A DNA stretch of 64,000 nucleotides from assembly GCF_037911585.1 (NCBI RefSeq), contig NZ_JBAJNS010000001.1, positions 3,528,001 through 3,592,000 on the forward strand. The letters run 5' to 3'. The notes beneath the pieces were generated by a model. The model did no database searches, was not told where the DNA came from, and saw only the letters and a list, made by a program, of their open reading frames with translations. Source of the DNA: Streptomyces sp. GSL17-111 (GTDB taxonomy: Bacteria > Actinomycetota > Actinomycetes > Streptomycetales > Streptomycetaceae). Position numbers and translations under genes: made by a program. Position 1 is the first letter of the stretch, and each line of letters opens with the position of its first letter. Positions 1-9,943 of the stretch are shown here, in pieces.

Positions 1-653
1 CGCATCTTCTGCACCGTGTAGGGCTTCAGCAACGGCCGACCGGTGTCCTCGTGCACCACGTTGGCGGCCAGGATCGGGAAGTCGGCGCCCTCGAACGTCC
101 GGCCCTCGGCGTAGCAGCCGTCCACCGGGTGACAGCCGCCCCGCTGGAGCCGCTTCAGCTCCTCCTGGCCCTCGTCGAACTCGTGGTTGCCGACGCCGAC
201 GACGTCCATGCCGAGCGCGTTCATCGCCTCGATGGTCGGCTCGTCGTGGAAGAGGCCCGACAGCAGCGGGCTGGCGCCCACGACGTCGCCGGGCGCGACC
301 GTCACCGAGTGGCGCTCGCCCCGGCGGGCCTCGCGCAGCGCCGTCGCCAGGTACTCCACGCCGCCTGCGTCGATCTGCTCCGTCGTGCCGTCGTGGTGCT
401 CGTGCGTGACGCGGCCCGAGGAGCCCGTGGGCGGCTCCAGGTGGCCGTGGAAGTCGTTGACGGCCAGCACCTGGAGGTCCACGACACGGCCGTGGCCCGG
501 CTTGCCGGGCCGGTCGCCGTGCTGCTCGGGCGCGGCCTGGGCGGACGGGAGGGCGGCCGCGCCGAGCGCGAGCGTGGCGGCGAGGCCCGCCGCGGTCGCG
601 GCGAGTCTGCGCGGCATCCGTCGCCCGGAGGCGGTACCGGGTGCTGTGGGCAT
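1..653 (-). CDS. Secreted 5'-nucleotidase / bifunctional metallophosphatase, N-terminal part
   Basis: The gene runs leftward off the window, so only about 217 N-terminal residues are visible. ATG at 653 follows AAGGGG with a 6-nt gap. Residues 1-41 form a signal peptide: basic MPRR, a hydrophobic alanine/leucine core and an AQA cleavage site. The calcineurin-like metallophosphatase motifs follow: VNDFHGH (about residues 65-71, first metal site), PGDVV (about 121) and GNHEFDEG (about 155), as in the 5'-nucleotidase family. The enzyme should act outside the cell, removing phosphate from nucleotides, and normally has a C-terminal nucleotidase domain that lies beyond this window. It is divergent from mshD. 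The family call is firm; the exact substrate cannot be judged from the fragment. Confidence 0.9.
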   Translation of the reverse strand, partial: MPTAPGTASGRRMPRRLAATAAGLAATLALGAAALPSAQAAPEQHGDRPGKPGHGRVVDLQVLAVNDFHGHLEPPTGSSGRVTHEHHDGTTEQIDAGGVEYLATALREARRGERHSVTVAPGDVVGASPLLSGLFHDEPTIEAMNALGMDVVGVGNHEFDEGQEELKRLQRGGCHPVDGCYAEGRTFEGADFPILAANVVHEDTGRPLLKPYTVQKM

Positions 654-784
654 GGGTGTCCCCTTCGCGGAGGGTCGGGTTGACGCTGTTCGAGCAAGCG
701 GAAGCCTACGGTCAACGCGCGTAGCGTGTCAGGAGCCGTGCGGTAACCAGCAGGTGGCGATCTGCGGGCGTACGCTTCGGTCCC

Positions 785-1699
785 ATGAGTGACGTGGTGG
801 TGACAGACCGGGTGTCCGACGAGGTCGTCGGCGAGGCACTGGCCCTCATCGAGGCGGCGGCCCGCACCGACGGCCAGGCCGCGGTGTCCGAACAGGGAAG
901 ACTGCAACTGCGCGGCGGACACCGTCCGGGTGTCACGCATTTCCTCGTCCGCTCCGGCGGCGAACTCGTCGGCTACGGCCAGCTGGAGGAGACCGACCCC
1001 GTCGAAGCCCCCGCCGGGGAACTCGTCGTCCACCCCGCCCACCGTGGGCAGGGCTACGGCCGGGCGCTCGGCCTCGCCCTGCTGAACGCCTCCGGGCGCC
1101 GGCTGCGGCTGTGGGCGCACGGCGGGCACGCCGCCGCCCGGCACCTCGCGCAGACGCTCGGCCTCACCCTCTTCCGCGAACTCCGCCAGCTCCGCATGCC
1201 GTTGGCCGCCGACGCCCTCCCCGAGGCCGAGCTGCCCCCCGGCGTCTCCCTGCGCACCTTCGCCCCCGGCAAGGACGACGCGGCCTGGCTGGAGGCCAAC
1301 GCCGCCGCCTTCGCCCACCACCCGGAACAGGGCTCCCTCCTCCAGCGCGACCTCGACGACCGCAAGAACGAGCCGTGGTTCGACCCGGAGGGCTTCTTCC
1401 TCGCCGTGCGCCCCTCCGGTGCGGTCGGCACCGAGGAGATCGTCGGCTTCCACTGGACGAAGGTCCACGAGAAGGAGCAGCTCGGCGAGGTCTACGTCGT
1501 CGGCGTCGTGCCCGGCGCCCAGGGCGGCGGCCTCGGCCGCGCGCTCACCACCGTCGGGCTGCGGCACCTGGCCGTCGCCCGGCACATGCCCGTGGCGATG
1601 CTGTATGTCGACGCCGACAACGCGCCCGCCCTGGCCGTGTACGAACGCATCGGCTTCCGCACCCACGCCGTCGACCTCATGTACCGCACCGAGACCTGA
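785..1699 (+). CDS. mshD: Mycothiol synthase (acetyl-CoA:Cys-GlcN-Ins acetyltransferase)
   Basis: 304 aa, the usual MshD length, made of two tandem GNAT folds (about residues 1-145 and 150-304). The first has an acetyl-CoA loop at HRGQGYGRAL; the second has VVPGAQGGGLGRALT followed by DNAPALAVYERIGF, a typical GNAT C-terminus. MshD catalyses the last step of mycothiol biosynthesis, acetylating the cysteine amine of Cys-GlcN-Ins in the cytoplasm. The ATG at 785 has no ribosome binding site; TACGCT at 771-776 sits 8 nt upstream, so a leaderless transcript is likely. mshA, the first enzyme of the same pathway, is 5 kb downstream, although the two are not co-transcribed. Confidence 0.93.
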   Translation: MSDVVVTDRVSDEVVGEALALIEAAARTDGQAAVSEQGRLQLRGGHRPGVTHFLVRSGGELVGYGQLEETDPVEAPAGELVVHPAHRGQGYGRALGLALLNASGRRLRLWAHGGHAAARHLAQTLGLTLFRELRQLRMPLAADALPEAELPPGVSLRTFAPGKDDAAWLEANAAAFAHHPEQGSLLQRDLDDRKNEPWFDPEGFFLAVRPSGAVGTEEIVGFHWTKVHEKEQLGEVYVVGVVPGAQGGGLGRALTTVGLRHLAVARHMPVAMLYVDADNAPALAVYERIGFRTHAVDLMYRTET

Positions 1700-2070
1700 C
1701 GCCCGCCCCGCGCCACCCCTGCCCCCGCGCGCCCCTGACCCGACGCACCCCGCATCATCCCGGGTCGCCGTGACGGAAGGTGACGGGGTGACTTCTGTCG
1801 GGTGCGGGGGGCTTCGCGTGGTGCGTGGCACGGGGGCGCGTGGGGTGTGGGGGGACCCTGGTGGACGCCCGTCCGTCATGCCTGCGTAACCGGCGATTCA
1901 GACTCGGTTGCGAGCATCGCGGAATGCAGCAACCGCACGGCAGGCCGACGGGCGTCCCCGAGGGGACCGCGCAGCCCGGCGTGCCCGCACGGCTGCGCTC
2001 GCCCGAACGGCCGCACGGGCCCGTGGGGCGGCCCGTGCGGCCTGTCACGGAAGGGCGGAAGAATGGGGGA
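1700..2070. other. Intergenic leader of ppk
   Basis: 371 bases between mshD and ppk. An open frame extends upstream of the ppk start but its translation is low-complexity Arg/Gly/Pro text without homology, so I treat the segment as non-coding. It contains closely spaced GTGAC motifs (1770, 1780, 1788) that only loosely resemble PHO-box half units, and no clear terminator for mshD. Confidence 0.4.
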
Positions 2071-4335
2071 ATGAGTCAGTCCGCGCATTCCGCCCAGCCG
2101 TCCGGTACCTCCGAGGGCGTCCAGCCGTCCGTGGGGTCGATCGCCGCCTCCCGTCCGCACGCCGTGAACGTCCCCACGCTCGGCGTCGGCGCGCTGGCCG
2201 GTGCCATGGATCCGGACCTGGACTCGGAGCCGGACTCCTACGACGCCGACGCCCAGGACGCCGCCGACCTGCCGCAGGGCCGCTTCCTGGAGCGGGAGCG
2301 CAGCTGGCTGGCGTTCAACGAGCGGGTACTGGAGCTGGCCGAGGACCCGAGCGTCCCGCTGCTGGACCGCGCCAACTTCCTGGCGATCTTCGCCAGCAAC
2401 CTCGACGAGTTCTTCATGGTCCGCGTCGCGGGGCTGAAGCGCCGCATCGCGACGGGCGTCGCCAACCGCTCGGCGTCCGGGCTCCAGCCGCGTGAGGTGC
2501 TGGAGCTGATCTGGACGCGGTCGCGTGAGCTGATGGCCCGGCACGCGGCCTGCTACCAGCAGGACGTCGCCCCGGCGCTGGCCGACGAGGGCGTGCACCT
2601 GATCCGCTGGGCGGAGCTCACCGAGAAGGAGCAGGCGCGCCTCTTCACGCTGTTCCGGCAGCAGATCTACCCCGTGCTCACGCCCCTCGCGGTCGACCCG
2701 GCGCACCCCTTCCCCTACATCTCGGGGCTGTCGCTGAACCTCGCGGTCGTCGTGCGCAACCCGGTCAGCGGGCACAACCACTTCGCCCGGGTGAAGGTGC
2801 CGCCGCTGCTGTCCCGGTTCCTGGAGGCGTCGCCGCAGCGGTACGTGCCGCTGGAGGACGTGATAGCCGCCCACCTGGAGGAGCTGTTCCCCGGGATGGA
2901 CGTGCTGGCCCACCACATGTTCCGCGTCACCCGGAACGAGGACCTGGAGGTGGAGGAGGACGACGCCGAGAACCTTCTCCAGGCCCTGGAGAAGGAGCTG
3001 ATGCGGCGCCGCTTCGGGCCGCCGGTGCGGCTGGAGGTCGAGGAGTCCATCGACCCGTACGTGCTGGACCTGCTGGTGCGCGAGCTGAAGGTCTCCGCGT
3101 CCGAGGTGTACCCGCTGCCGGGGCCGCTGGACCTCTCCGGCCTCTCGGCGATCGTCGCCCGCATCGACCGCCCCGAGCTGCGCTACCCGAAGTTCATCGC
3201 CGGGACGCACCGGGACCTGGCCGAGGTGGAGTCGGCGTCGCCGCCGGACATCTTCGCCGCGCTGCGGGAGCGGGACGTCCTCCTGCACCACCCGTACGAC
3301 TCGTTCTCCACCTCCGTGCAGGCGTTCCTGGAGCAGGCGGCGGCCGATCCGGACGTCCTGGCGATCAAGCAGACCCTCTACCGCACCTCCGGCGACTCGC
3401 CGATCGTCGACGCGCTCATCGACGCCGCCGAGTCCGGCAAGCAGGTGCTCGTGCTCGTCGAGATCAAGGCGCGCTTCGACGAGCAGGCCAACATCAAGTG
3501 GGCGCGCAAGCTGGAGGAGTCCGGCTGCCACGTCGTCTACGGCCTGGTGGGGCTGAAGACCCACTGCAAGCTCTCCCTCGTCGTGCGGCAGGAGGGCGAC
3601 CAGCTGCGCCGCTACGCGCACGTCGGCACGGGCAACTACCACCCGAAGACGGCCCGCCTGTACGAGGACCTGGGCCTGCTGACGGCCGACCCGCAGGTCG
3701 GCGCGGACCTCTCCGACCTGTTCAACCGGCTCTCCGGCTACTCGCGGCGCGAGACCTACCGGCGGCTGCTGGTCGCGCCGAAGTCGCTGCGGGACGGCCT
3801 GGTCACCCGGATCACCAAGGAGATCACCCACCACCACGCCGGGCGCCCCGCCTTCGTGCGGATGAAGGTCAACTCGATCGTCGACGAGGCCGTCATCGAC
3901 GCCCTGTACCGGGCCTCCCGGGCCGGGGTGCCCGTGGACCTGTGGGTGCGCGGGATATGCGCCGTGCGGCCGGGCGTCCCCGGGCTCAGCGAGAACATCC
4001 GCGTCCGCAGCGTCCTCGGCCGCTTCCTGGAGCACTCCCGCGTCTTCGCGTTCGGCGCCGGCGGCGATCCGGAGGTGTGGATCGGCAGCGCCGACCTCAT
4101 GCACCGCAACCTCGACCGCCGCATCGAAGCGCTCGTGCGCGTCACCGACCCCGCCCACCGGGCGGCGCTCAACCGGCTGCTGGAGACCGGCGTGGACGAC
4201 GCCACCGCCTCCTGGCACCTCGGCCCCGACGGCGACTGGACCCGCCGGGCCACCGACCCCGAGGGCCGGCCGCTGCGCAACGTACAGGAAATGCTCATCG
4301 ACGCCCGGAGGCGCCGACGTGGCCCCACGACATGA
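2071..4335 (+). CDS. ppk: Polyphosphate kinase 1
   Basis: 754 aa from ATG 2071; GGGGGA just upstream decides this start over in-frame starts at 1825 and later. After a poorly conserved 70-residue N-terminus the four PPK1 domains run in order: N-domain ([31 protein letters not shown]), head domain, and the two phospholipase D-like catalytic domains. The autophosphorylated histidine lies in [20 protein letters not shown], and VGLKTHCKL carries the second conserved histidine. It reversibly transfers the ATP gamma-phosphate to inorganic polyphosphate. In Streptomyces ppk belongs to the phosphate-starvation regulon. Its 3' end overlaps the CHAD gene by 17 bp, implying translational coupling. Confidence 0.96.
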   Translation: MSQSAHSAQPSGTSEGVQPSVGSIAASRPHAVNVPTLGVGALAGAMDPDLDSEPDSYDADAQDAADLPQGRFLERERSWLAFNERVLELAEDPSVPLLDRANFLAIFASNLDEFFMVRVAGLKRRIATGVANRSASGLQPREVLELIWTRSRELMARHAACYQQDVAPALADEGVHLIRWAELTEKEQARLFTLFRQQIYPVLTPLAVDPAHPFPYISGLSLNLAVVVRNPVSGHNHFARVKVPPLLSRFLEASPQRYVPLEDVIAAHLEELFPGMDVLAHHMFRVTRNEDLEVEEDDAENLLQALEKELMRRRFGPPVRLEVEESIDPYVLDLLVRELKVSASEVYPLPGPLDLSGLSAIVARIDRPELRYPKFIAGTHRDLAEVESASPPDIFAALRERDVLLHHPYDSFSTSVQAFLEQAAADPDVLAIKQTLYRTSGDSPIVDALIDAAESGKQVLVLVEIKARFDEQANIKWARKLEESGCHVVYGLVGLKTHCKLSLVVRQEGDQLRRYAHVGTGNYHPKTARLYEDLGLLTADPQVGADLSDLFNRLSGYSRRETYRRLLVAPKSLRDGLVTRITKEITHHHAGRPAFVRMKVNSIVDEAVIDALYRASRAGVPVDLWVRGICAVRPGVPGLSENIRVRSVLGRFLEHSRVFAFGAGGDPEVWIGSADLMHRNLDRRIEALVRVTDPAHRAALNRLLETGVDDATASWHLGPDGDWTRRATDPEGRPLRNVQEMLIDARRRRRGPTT

Positions 4336-5458
4336 CCTCACGGCCGGCGGCACCACGCCGCCGGCCGCCGCGGCACCGCGCGCCCTGGTGCCGCACGCCC
4401 CCGGGCCCCGCGCCGAGCGGCCGGGCCCGGGCGGGACGGAGGGGGAGAAGCCGCCCGCCGTCGGCGGGACCGCCGGCGAACTGCTGGCGGGCTACCTGCA
4501 CCACCAGGCCGCCGAGCTGCTGCGGGCCCTGCGGATGCACGAGGAGACGGCCGGCAGCGCCGAGGCCGCGGCCGAGGCGGCCCAGGCCGTCCGGCACCTG
4601 CGCCGCGCCGCCCGCCGCATCAGCGGCACCCTGCACACCTTCCGGCGGCTGCTCGACACCGCCTGGGCCGACGAACTCGCCGGGGAGCTGAACTGGCTCT
4701 CCGAGCTGCTGACCCGCGAGTACGACTACGGCAACCGGCTGGAACGGCTGCTGGCCGCGCTGCACCGGCTCTCCTCGGCACCCGGTGAGCCGGACGGCAC
4801 GCGCACCGCCGGACGTCCCGGGGTGGGCGCCGCCCGGGCCGGGGCCCTGCTGGAACGCCAGCTCACGCTGCTCCGCACCCGCGCCCACTCCGCCGCGCTC
4901 CAGGCCCTCGGCTCGGGCCGCTTCCACGCGGTCGCCGACGCCGTCGCCGTGCTGGCCTCCGAGGTGCCGCTGGCGGGCGAGCTCGCGGGTGGAGCCACGG
5001 GAGGGACGGCCGCCGACGACGGAGCGCGGCCCGCCGCGGTCGTCCTGCGGCCGAGCGCCGAACAGGCCCACCGGCGGCTGGTGGACGCCGTCGACTCGCT
5101 GCCGTTCGGGCCGGGCGCCCTCGCCCACACGCTCACCGTCGCCGAGGACCGCTACGACGGCGCCTGGCACCACGTCGGCACGCTGCTGCGGCAGGTCCGC
5201 TACGCCCAGGAGGTCATGGGCGAGGAGAGCCCCCCGCTGACCACGGCCGCCCGCCACCTGCGGCGGCACCGCGAGGCGGCGGAGGCCGCCGCTGCCGCCG
5301 CCTCGGCGGGCCGCACGCCCCGCATCGCCCCCGCCACCGCCTACGCGCTCGGCGTCCTGCACGCCGACCAGCGGCACGAGGTGGAGGCCGCACGGCTGGC
5401 GTTCTGCCGCGTCTGGCACCCCTCGGGAGGCGCCGATCATGCACCCCTCCACGTCTGA
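4319..5458 (+). CDS. CHAD domain protein (polyphosphate-binding)
   Basis: 379 aa, starting inside the 3' end of ppk. The helical CHAD fold is visible from about residue 55 onward: [19 protein letters not shown] with conserved basic residues, then [21 protein letters not shown], the family's characteristic L-WL---L---RD-like segment, and a second repeat containing [10 protein letters not shown] and [16 protein letters not shown] domains bind inorganic polyphosphate through this basic cleft and commonly sit next to ppk or NUDIX genes. The N-terminal 50 residues are Ala/Pro/Gly-rich and probably disordered. Overlap with both neighbours indicates a ppk-CHAD-NUDIX operon. No CYTH triphosphatase domain is attached. 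Confidence 0.85.
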   Translation: MAPRHDLTAGGTTPPAAAAPRALVPHAPGPRAERPGPGGTEGEKPPAVGGTAGELLAGYLHHQAAELLRALRMHEETAGSAEAAAEAAQAVRHLRRAARRISGTLHTFRRLLDTAWADELAGELNWLSELLTREYDYGNRLERLLAALHRLSSAPGEPDGTRTAGRPGVGAARAGALLERQLTLLRTRAHSAALQALGSGRFHAVADAVAVLASEVPLAGELAGGATGGTAADDGARPAAVVLRPSAEQAHRRLVDAVDSLPFGPGALAHTLTVAEDRYDGAWHHVGTLLRQVRYAQEVMGEESPPLTTAARHLRRHREAAEAAAAAASAGRTPRIAPATAYALGVLHADQRHEVEAARLAFCRVWHPSGGADHAPLHV

Positions 5459-5876
5459 CCCCGCGCCGCGCGGCGCACCCGTCCGCGCGGCCGGCTGCGT
5501 CCTGTGGCGCGCGCAGCGCCACACGGCAACCGTCGACGTCGCCCTCGTCCACCGGCCGAAGTACGACGACTGGTCCCACCCCAAGGGCAAGCTGCACCCG
5601 GGCGAGAGCGCCGAGGCGGCGGCCGTGCGCGAGGTCCGCGAGGAGACGGGAGCCGAATGCGTCCTGGGCGCCCGGCTCCCGACCGAGCGGTACACGGTGG
5701 AGGGACGCCCGAAGACGGTCGACTACTGGGTCGCCGAGGCGGTGTCCGGGACGTTCGTCCCCAGCCGCGAGATCGACCGCGTCGCCTGGCTGCCGCCCGA
5801 CCGGGCCCGGCTCGTCCTCACCCACCCCCGCGACCGCGCCCTGCTCGACGCCGCCCTGGCCGCCCTCGGCCGGTGA
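5439..5876 (+). CDS. NUDIX hydrolase, MutT1-like
   Basis: 145 aa with a complete NUDIX box at residues about 50-72 (G-x5-E-x7-REVREETG), preceded by WSHPKGKLHPGES. It lacks the C-terminal histidine phosphatase domain of long mycobacterial MutT1 proteins, so this is the single-domain form. Substrates in this subfamily include 8-oxo-dGTP and diadenosine polyphosphates. It overlaps the CHAD gene by 20 bp, and NUDIX enzymes are frequent partners of ppk and CHAD, so a role in diadenosine or inorganic polyphosphate turnover is a reasonable inference rather than shown. Confidence 0.9.
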   Translation: MHPSTSDPAPRGAPVRAAGCVLWRAQRHTATVDVALVHRPKYDDWSHPKGKLHPGESAEAAAVREVREETGAECVLGARLPTERYTVEGRPKTVDYWVAEAVSGTFVPSREIDRVAWLPPDRARLVLTHPRDRALLDAALAALGR

Positions 5877-5882
5877 CGCCGC

Positions 5883-6698
5883 TCAGGCGCGCGCCGCGCC
5901 CAGCGGGGCGAGGGCCGTCCAGGGGAGGGTGATCTCGCCCTGGCGCCAGCGGGTGACGGTGTCGGTCACGGGCCAGCGGGCCGAGACGGCGCGGACGGCG
6001 GCGATCCAGCGTTGCCGGGCGCCGAGCGGGGCCAGCGGGGCGGCGGTGGCCCAGGCGGCGTCGAAGTCGGTCAGGAAGGCGTGCACGGCCTCGCCGGGGA
6101 CGTTGCGGTGGATCAGCGCCTTCGGGAGGCGTTCGGCCAGGTCGGAGGGGCGGCCCAGCGTCGCGAGGCGGGCGGCGAACGTCACGGTGCGCGGGCCCTC
6201 GGGGCCGAGGGCGACCCAGACGTGGCGGCGGCCGATCTCGTCGCAGGTGCCCTCGATCAGCAGCCCGTCCGGGGCCAGCCGTGCGCACAGCCGCGCCCAG
6301 ACGGCGGGGACGTCGGCCTCCGGGTACTGCCGCAGGACGTTCGCCGCGCGGATCAGGGTCGGCCGCTCCGGCAGCGGCACCTCGAACCCGCCGCGCACGA
6401 AGCTCAGCCCGTCCCGCAGGTAGGGCTCGGCGGCGGCGACGCGGTCGGGGTCGATCTCCACGCCGGTGACGCGGACGTCGGCCCGGACCCGGCGCAGCCG
6501 CTCCAGCAGCTCGACGGCCGTCCACGGAGCGGCGCCGTAGCCGAGGTCGACGGCCAGCGGCGCGGCGGCGCGGCGCAGCGCGGGGGCGTGCGTGACGGCG
6601 ATCCAGCGGTCCATGCGGCGCAGCCGGTTCGGGTTGGTCGTGCCGCGCGTGACGGTCCCCACCGGACGCCGGGGGCGGGAAGCGGCGGGCGAGGGCAT
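5883..6698 (-). CDS. Class I SAM-dependent methyltransferase-fold protein
   Basis: 271 aa, converging on the NUDIX gene with only a 6-nt gap. Motif I is AVDLGYGAAPWTAVEL; VTGVEIDPDRV is the acidic end of strand beta-2; RAANVLRQYPEADV is the motif IV region and LAPDGLLIEGTCDE motif VI. These support SAM binding. The target is not recognisable. The N-terminal segment TTNPNRLRRMDRW resembles a conserved Streptomyces family found next to mshA. No signal peptide or membrane segment is present. Confidence 0.8.
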   Translation of the reverse strand: MPSPAASRPRRPVGTVTRGTTNPNRLRRMDRWIAVTHAPALRRAAAPLAVDLGYGAAPWTAVELLERLRRVRADVRVTGVEIDPDRVAAAEPYLRDGLSFVRGGFEVPLPERPTLIRAANVLRQYPEADVPAVWARLCARLAPDGLLIEGTCDEIGRRHVWVALGPEGPRTVTFAARLATLGRPSDLAERLPKALIHRNVPGEAVHAFLTDFDAAWATAAPLAPLGARQRWIAAVRAVSARWPVTDTVTRWRQGEITLPWTALAPLGAARA

Positions 6699-6836
6699 GG
6701 AGGCAAGCGTACGGGTCCGTGCCGCAGGTCACGTTTGGGCAAAATCGGGAAGAGCGGGCAACCGTTCGGCGTTGCCGCCCGGAGGAACAGCCGTACCAGG
6801 AGTCCGCCAGACCGCCGGCCGTAGGGAGAGCACAGG

Positions 6837-8156
6837 GTGAGCTCGTACGTCACGAGGCTCGGACGGCGGCTGGGGCTTCCCGGCAGGGTGCCCCGCCGCG
6901 TCGCCATGCTCAGCGTCCACACGTCGCCGCTGCACCAGCCCGGTACGGGGGACGCGGGCGGGATGAACGTCTACATCGTGGAGCTGGCCCGGCAGCTGGC
7001 CCAGCTCGGCATCGAGGTGGAGATCTTCACCCGCGCGACCACCGGCGGGCTCGCGCCGGCCGTGGAGCTGGCGCCGGGCGTGCTGGTGCGGCACGTGGAC
7101 GCGGGGCCCTACGAGGGGCTGAAGAAGGAGGAGCTCCCGGCGCAGCTGTGCGCGTTCACGCACGGGGTGATGCAGGCGTGGGCCCGGCACCGGCCCGGCC
7201 ACTACGACCTCGTCCACTCGCACTACTGGCTGTCCGGGCACGTGGGCTGGCTGGCCGCGCAGCGCTGGGGCGTGCCGCTGGTGCACGCGATGCACACGAT
7301 GGCGAAGGTGAAGAACGCGGCGCTCGCCGAGGGGGACGCGCCGGAACCGGCGGCCCGCGTCATCGGGGAGACGCAGATCGTGCGGGCCGCCGACCGGCTG
7401 GTGGCCAACACCGCCGAGGAGGCCGGGGAGCTGACGCGGTACTACGACGCCGACCCGGCCCGCACCGCCGTCGTCCACCCGGGCGTCAACCTGACGCGCT
7501 TCCGCCCCGCCGACGGACGGGCCGCCGCGCGGGCCCGGCTGGGCCTGCCGCAGGACGCCCTCGTCCCGCTGTTCGCGGGCCGCATCCAGCCGCTGAAGGC
7601 CCCGGACGTCCTGCTGCGCGCGGTGCACCTCCTGCTGGAGGAGGACCCGGGGCTGCGCGGACGGCTGGTCGTGCCCGTCGTCGGCGGCCCGTCCGGCAGC
7701 GGGATGGCCCGGCCGGAGGGGCTGCAGAAGCTCGCGGCGAAGCTCGGCATCGCGGACGTCGTCCGGTTCCGGCCGCCGCTCGGACAGGAGGCGCTGGCGG
7801 ACTGGTACCGGGCGGCGAGCGTGTTGGTCATGCCGTCCTACAGCGAGTCGTTCGGGCTGGTGGCCATCGAGGCGCAGGCCTCGGGCACGCCCGTGGTGGC
7901 CGCCGCCGTCGGCGGGCTGCCCGTGGCCGTCCGGGACGGGGTGACCGGCTACCTCGTCGCCGGGCACGACCCGGCGGACTACGCCCGCGCCCTGCGCCGG
8001 TTCGCCGCCGAACCGGACCGCGTCACCCGAATGGGCGTGGCGGCGGCGGAGCACGCGCGGGGCTTCGGCTGGGCCACCGCCGCCCGCAGGACCGCCGACG
8101 TCTACGCCGACGCGCTCGCGGCGCGGCGAGGTCGCCTACGATCGCTGCATGTCTGA
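6837..8156 (+). CDS. mshA: D-inositol-3-phosphate glycosyltransferase (mycothiol step 1)
   Basis: 439 aa, a GT-B family 4 glycosyltransferase. The N-terminal domain contains [20 protein letters not shown] (UDP-sugar and inositol phosphate loop) and [11 protein letters not shown]; the C-terminal domain contains [18 protein letters not shown] and the EX7E-type [20 protein letters not shown]. MshA joins GlcNAc from UDP-GlcNAc to 1L-inositol-1-phosphate, committing them to mycothiol. Start is GTG 6837 behind GGGAGAG. Its last 8 nt overlap the YbjN gene. Confidence 0.95.
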   Translation: MSSYVTRLGRRLGLPGRVPRRVAMLSVHTSPLHQPGTGDAGGMNVYIVELARQLAQLGIEVEIFTRATTGGLAPAVELAPGVLVRHVDAGPYEGLKKEELPAQLCAFTHGVMQAWARHRPGHYDLVHSHYWLSGHVGWLAAQRWGVPLVHAMHTMAKVKNAALAEGDAPEPAARVIGETQIVRAADRLVANTAEEAGELTRYYDADPARTAVVHPGVNLTRFRPADGRAAARARLGLPQDALVPLFAGRIQPLKAPDVLLRAVHLLLEEDPGLRGRLVVPVVGGPSGSGMARPEGLQKLAAKLGIADVVRFRPPLGQEALADWYRAASVLVMPSYSESFGLVAIEAQASGTPVVAAAVGGLPVAVRDGVTGYLVAGHDPADYARALRRFAAEPDRVTRMGVAAAEHARGFGWATAARRTADVYADALAARRGRLRSLHV

Positions 8157-8640
8157 CGCCGCCGCAGTGATCGAGCAGACGCTCGCCGACGCCGAGCTGG
8201 AGTGGGAGTCGCCGAAGCCGGGCACCTACGTCGTCACCCTGCCCGGCACGCGCAAGCTCTCCACCACGTGCCAGCTCATCGTCGGCGCGCACTCCCTGTC
8301 CGTGAACGCGTTCGTGATCCGCAACCCCGACGAGAACCACGAGGGCGTACACCGCTGGCTGTTGGAACGCAACACCCGTCTGTACGGGGTGAGTTACGCC
8401 ATCGACCACCTCGGGGACATCTACCTCGTCGGACGGTTGCCGCTGGCCGCCGTCACCCCCGAGGAGCTCGACCGCATCCTCGGCACCGTCCTGGAGAACG
8501 CCGACGGCTCGTTCAACCACCTGCTGGAGCTGGGCTTCGCCGGGGCGATCAAGCGCGAGTACGCCTGGCGGACCTCCCGTGGGGAGTCCACCCGGAATCT
8601 GGCCGCCTTCACCCGTCTGACCGGGGAGAACCGCGAGTAA
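8149..8640 (+). CDS. YbjN domain protein
   Basis: 163 aa; its ATG lies within the end of mshA, so the two are coupled. The sequence shows the YbjN fold: an N-terminal amphipathic helix ([16 protein letters not shown]), a beta-rich core ([20 protein letters not shown]) and [32 protein letters not shown]. This family resembles type III secretion chaperones in fold, but its function in actinobacteria is unknown. The partnership with mshA is conserved in Streptomyces as far as I know. Confidence 0.85.
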   Translation: MSDAAAVIEQTLADAELEWESPKPGTYVVTLPGTRKLSTTCQLIVGAHSLSVNAFVIRNPDENHEGVHRWLLERNTRLYGVSYAIDHLGDIYLVGRLPLAAVTPEELDRILGTVLENADGSFNHLLELGFAGAIKREYAWRTSRGESTRNLAAFTRLTGENRE

Positions 8641-8816
8641 CACCGCCGCGGGACCGGGGTGCGCCCGGCGCACGTCTTCCCGGTCCGGGACGGCGGGGGT
8701 AGGGTCCCGAGTCACGATCCCGCAACGCGGAGATCACGGTCGGGCACGTCGTCGTGACCGTCTGGGGCTCCGTGCTGCCCGCACGTCCTCCCGACCCGCA
8801 CGGAGACGGATAGCCG

Positions 8817-9809
8817 ATGACGGCAACGAGCGCCACGCCCGCACAGCCCTCCCCGTCCGCCGCCGCGACCACGGCCCCGGCGGCGGAGGCTCCGGAGGGC
8901 ACGCTGCCCCGCCCGGCGCGGCTCGCCGACGTCAAGGGCTGGTTCTTCACCGCCGACCAGCACCTCTTCGCCTGGTTCCTCAACCGCCAGGAACGCCTCG
9001 GCGAACCCGGCGACCTGCTGGAGCTCGGCTCCTACCTGGGCAAGAGCGCGATCTTCCTGGGCGGTCGGCAACGCCCGGGCGACCGCTTCACCGTCTGCGA
9101 CCTCTTCGACGCCCCGGCCGAGGACGCGGCCAACGCCCTCGAGATGCGCACCTCCTACGCCACGCTCAGCCGCCGCTCCTTCGAGGCCAACTACCTCTCC
9201 TTCCACGACGAGCTGCCGACCGTCGTGCAGGGCCTCACCTCGGTGATCCGCGACCACGTCCCGGACGCGAGCTGCCGCTTCGCCCACATCGACGCCTCCC
9301 ACCTGTACGAGCACGTGCGCGGCGACATCGAGGCCGTCGGCGCCATGCTCGCCCCGCACGGGATCGTCGCCCTCGACGACTACCGCTCCGAGCACTGCCC
9401 GGGCGTGGCCGCCGCCACCTGGGAGGCCGTGCTCGTCGGGCGGCTCCAGCCCGTCTGCGTCAGCGGCAACAAGTTCTACGGGACGTGGGGCGACCCGGAG
9501 CCCGTCCGCGCCGACCTGCTGGAATGGCTCTCCGGTCAGCAGGACCTGTGGTACGAGGAGCAGTCCGTCGCCGAGCACCCGCTGATCCGCGTCAAGGCCC
9601 GCAAGGGGGTCGCGGAGCCGCCGCAGCCCGCCTCCCGGCACGCCGGTGCCGCCACCGCGGCCACCCCGGCGTCCGCCGCGCCCGCACGCCGTGCCGCCCG
9701 GCCCGCGCCGAGGCCCCGGGGGCTGCTCGGCGCCGTCCGTAGCGTGGCGGTCGACCTCCTCCCGCCGATCGTGACGCGCGCCCTGGTCTCCACCCTCCGC
9801 CGCCGCTGA
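8817..9809 (+). CDS. Class I SAM-dependent methyltransferase (Methyltransf_24 type)
   Basis: 330 aa. After a 30-residue Ala/Pro/Thr tail comes LLELGSYLGKSAIFLGG (about residues 67-83, SAM motif I), FTVCDLFDAP (motif II), FAHIDASHLYEHVRGDIEAV (motif IV with a metal- or substrate-side His/Asp set) and GIVALDDYRSEHCPGVAAA. This pattern fits the Methyltransf_24 / cephalosporin-hydroxylase-like group, often acting on sugars or O-methyl targets. A basic C-terminal tail (about 270-330) ends in LVSTLRRR. It stands alone, 176 nt after ybjN. Substrate unknown. Confidence 0.75.
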   Translation: MTATSATPAQPSPSAAATTAPAAEAPEGTLPRPARLADVKGWFFTADQHLFAWFLNRQERLGEPGDLLELGSYLGKSAIFLGGRQRPGDRFTVCDLFDAPAEDAANALEMRTSYATLSRRSFEANYLSFHDELPTVVQGLTSVIRDHVPDASCRFAHIDASHLYEHVRGDIEAVGAMLAPHGIVALDDYRSEHCPGVAAATWEAVLVGRLQPVCVSGNKFYGTWGDPEPVRADLLEWLSGQQDLWYEEQSVAEHPLIRVKARKGVAEPPQPASRHAGAATAATPASAAPARRAARPAPRPRGLLGAVRSVAVDLLPPIVTRALVSTLRRR

Positions 9810-9943
9810 CGCCTCCCGCCGCCGGGCCCACACCCCCCCGCAGGGGGCCGGACCTGCGCGGACTCGGGCCGGGGCGTGCGGGGCGGCGTGCGGGGCGCCC
9901 GATAGGCTCGCGGGCGGAGCCACACACCGGGGGAGTGACCGCC

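Noticed and set aside
1700..2070. PHO boxes upstream of ppk
   Set aside because: The GTGAC motifs have spacings of 10 and 8 rather than 11 and match the PhoP unit poorly.
1876..4356. 826-aa open frame antisense to ppk
   Set aside because: Frame forced open by GC-rich third positions; no homology, while the plus-strand frame has every PPK1 motif.
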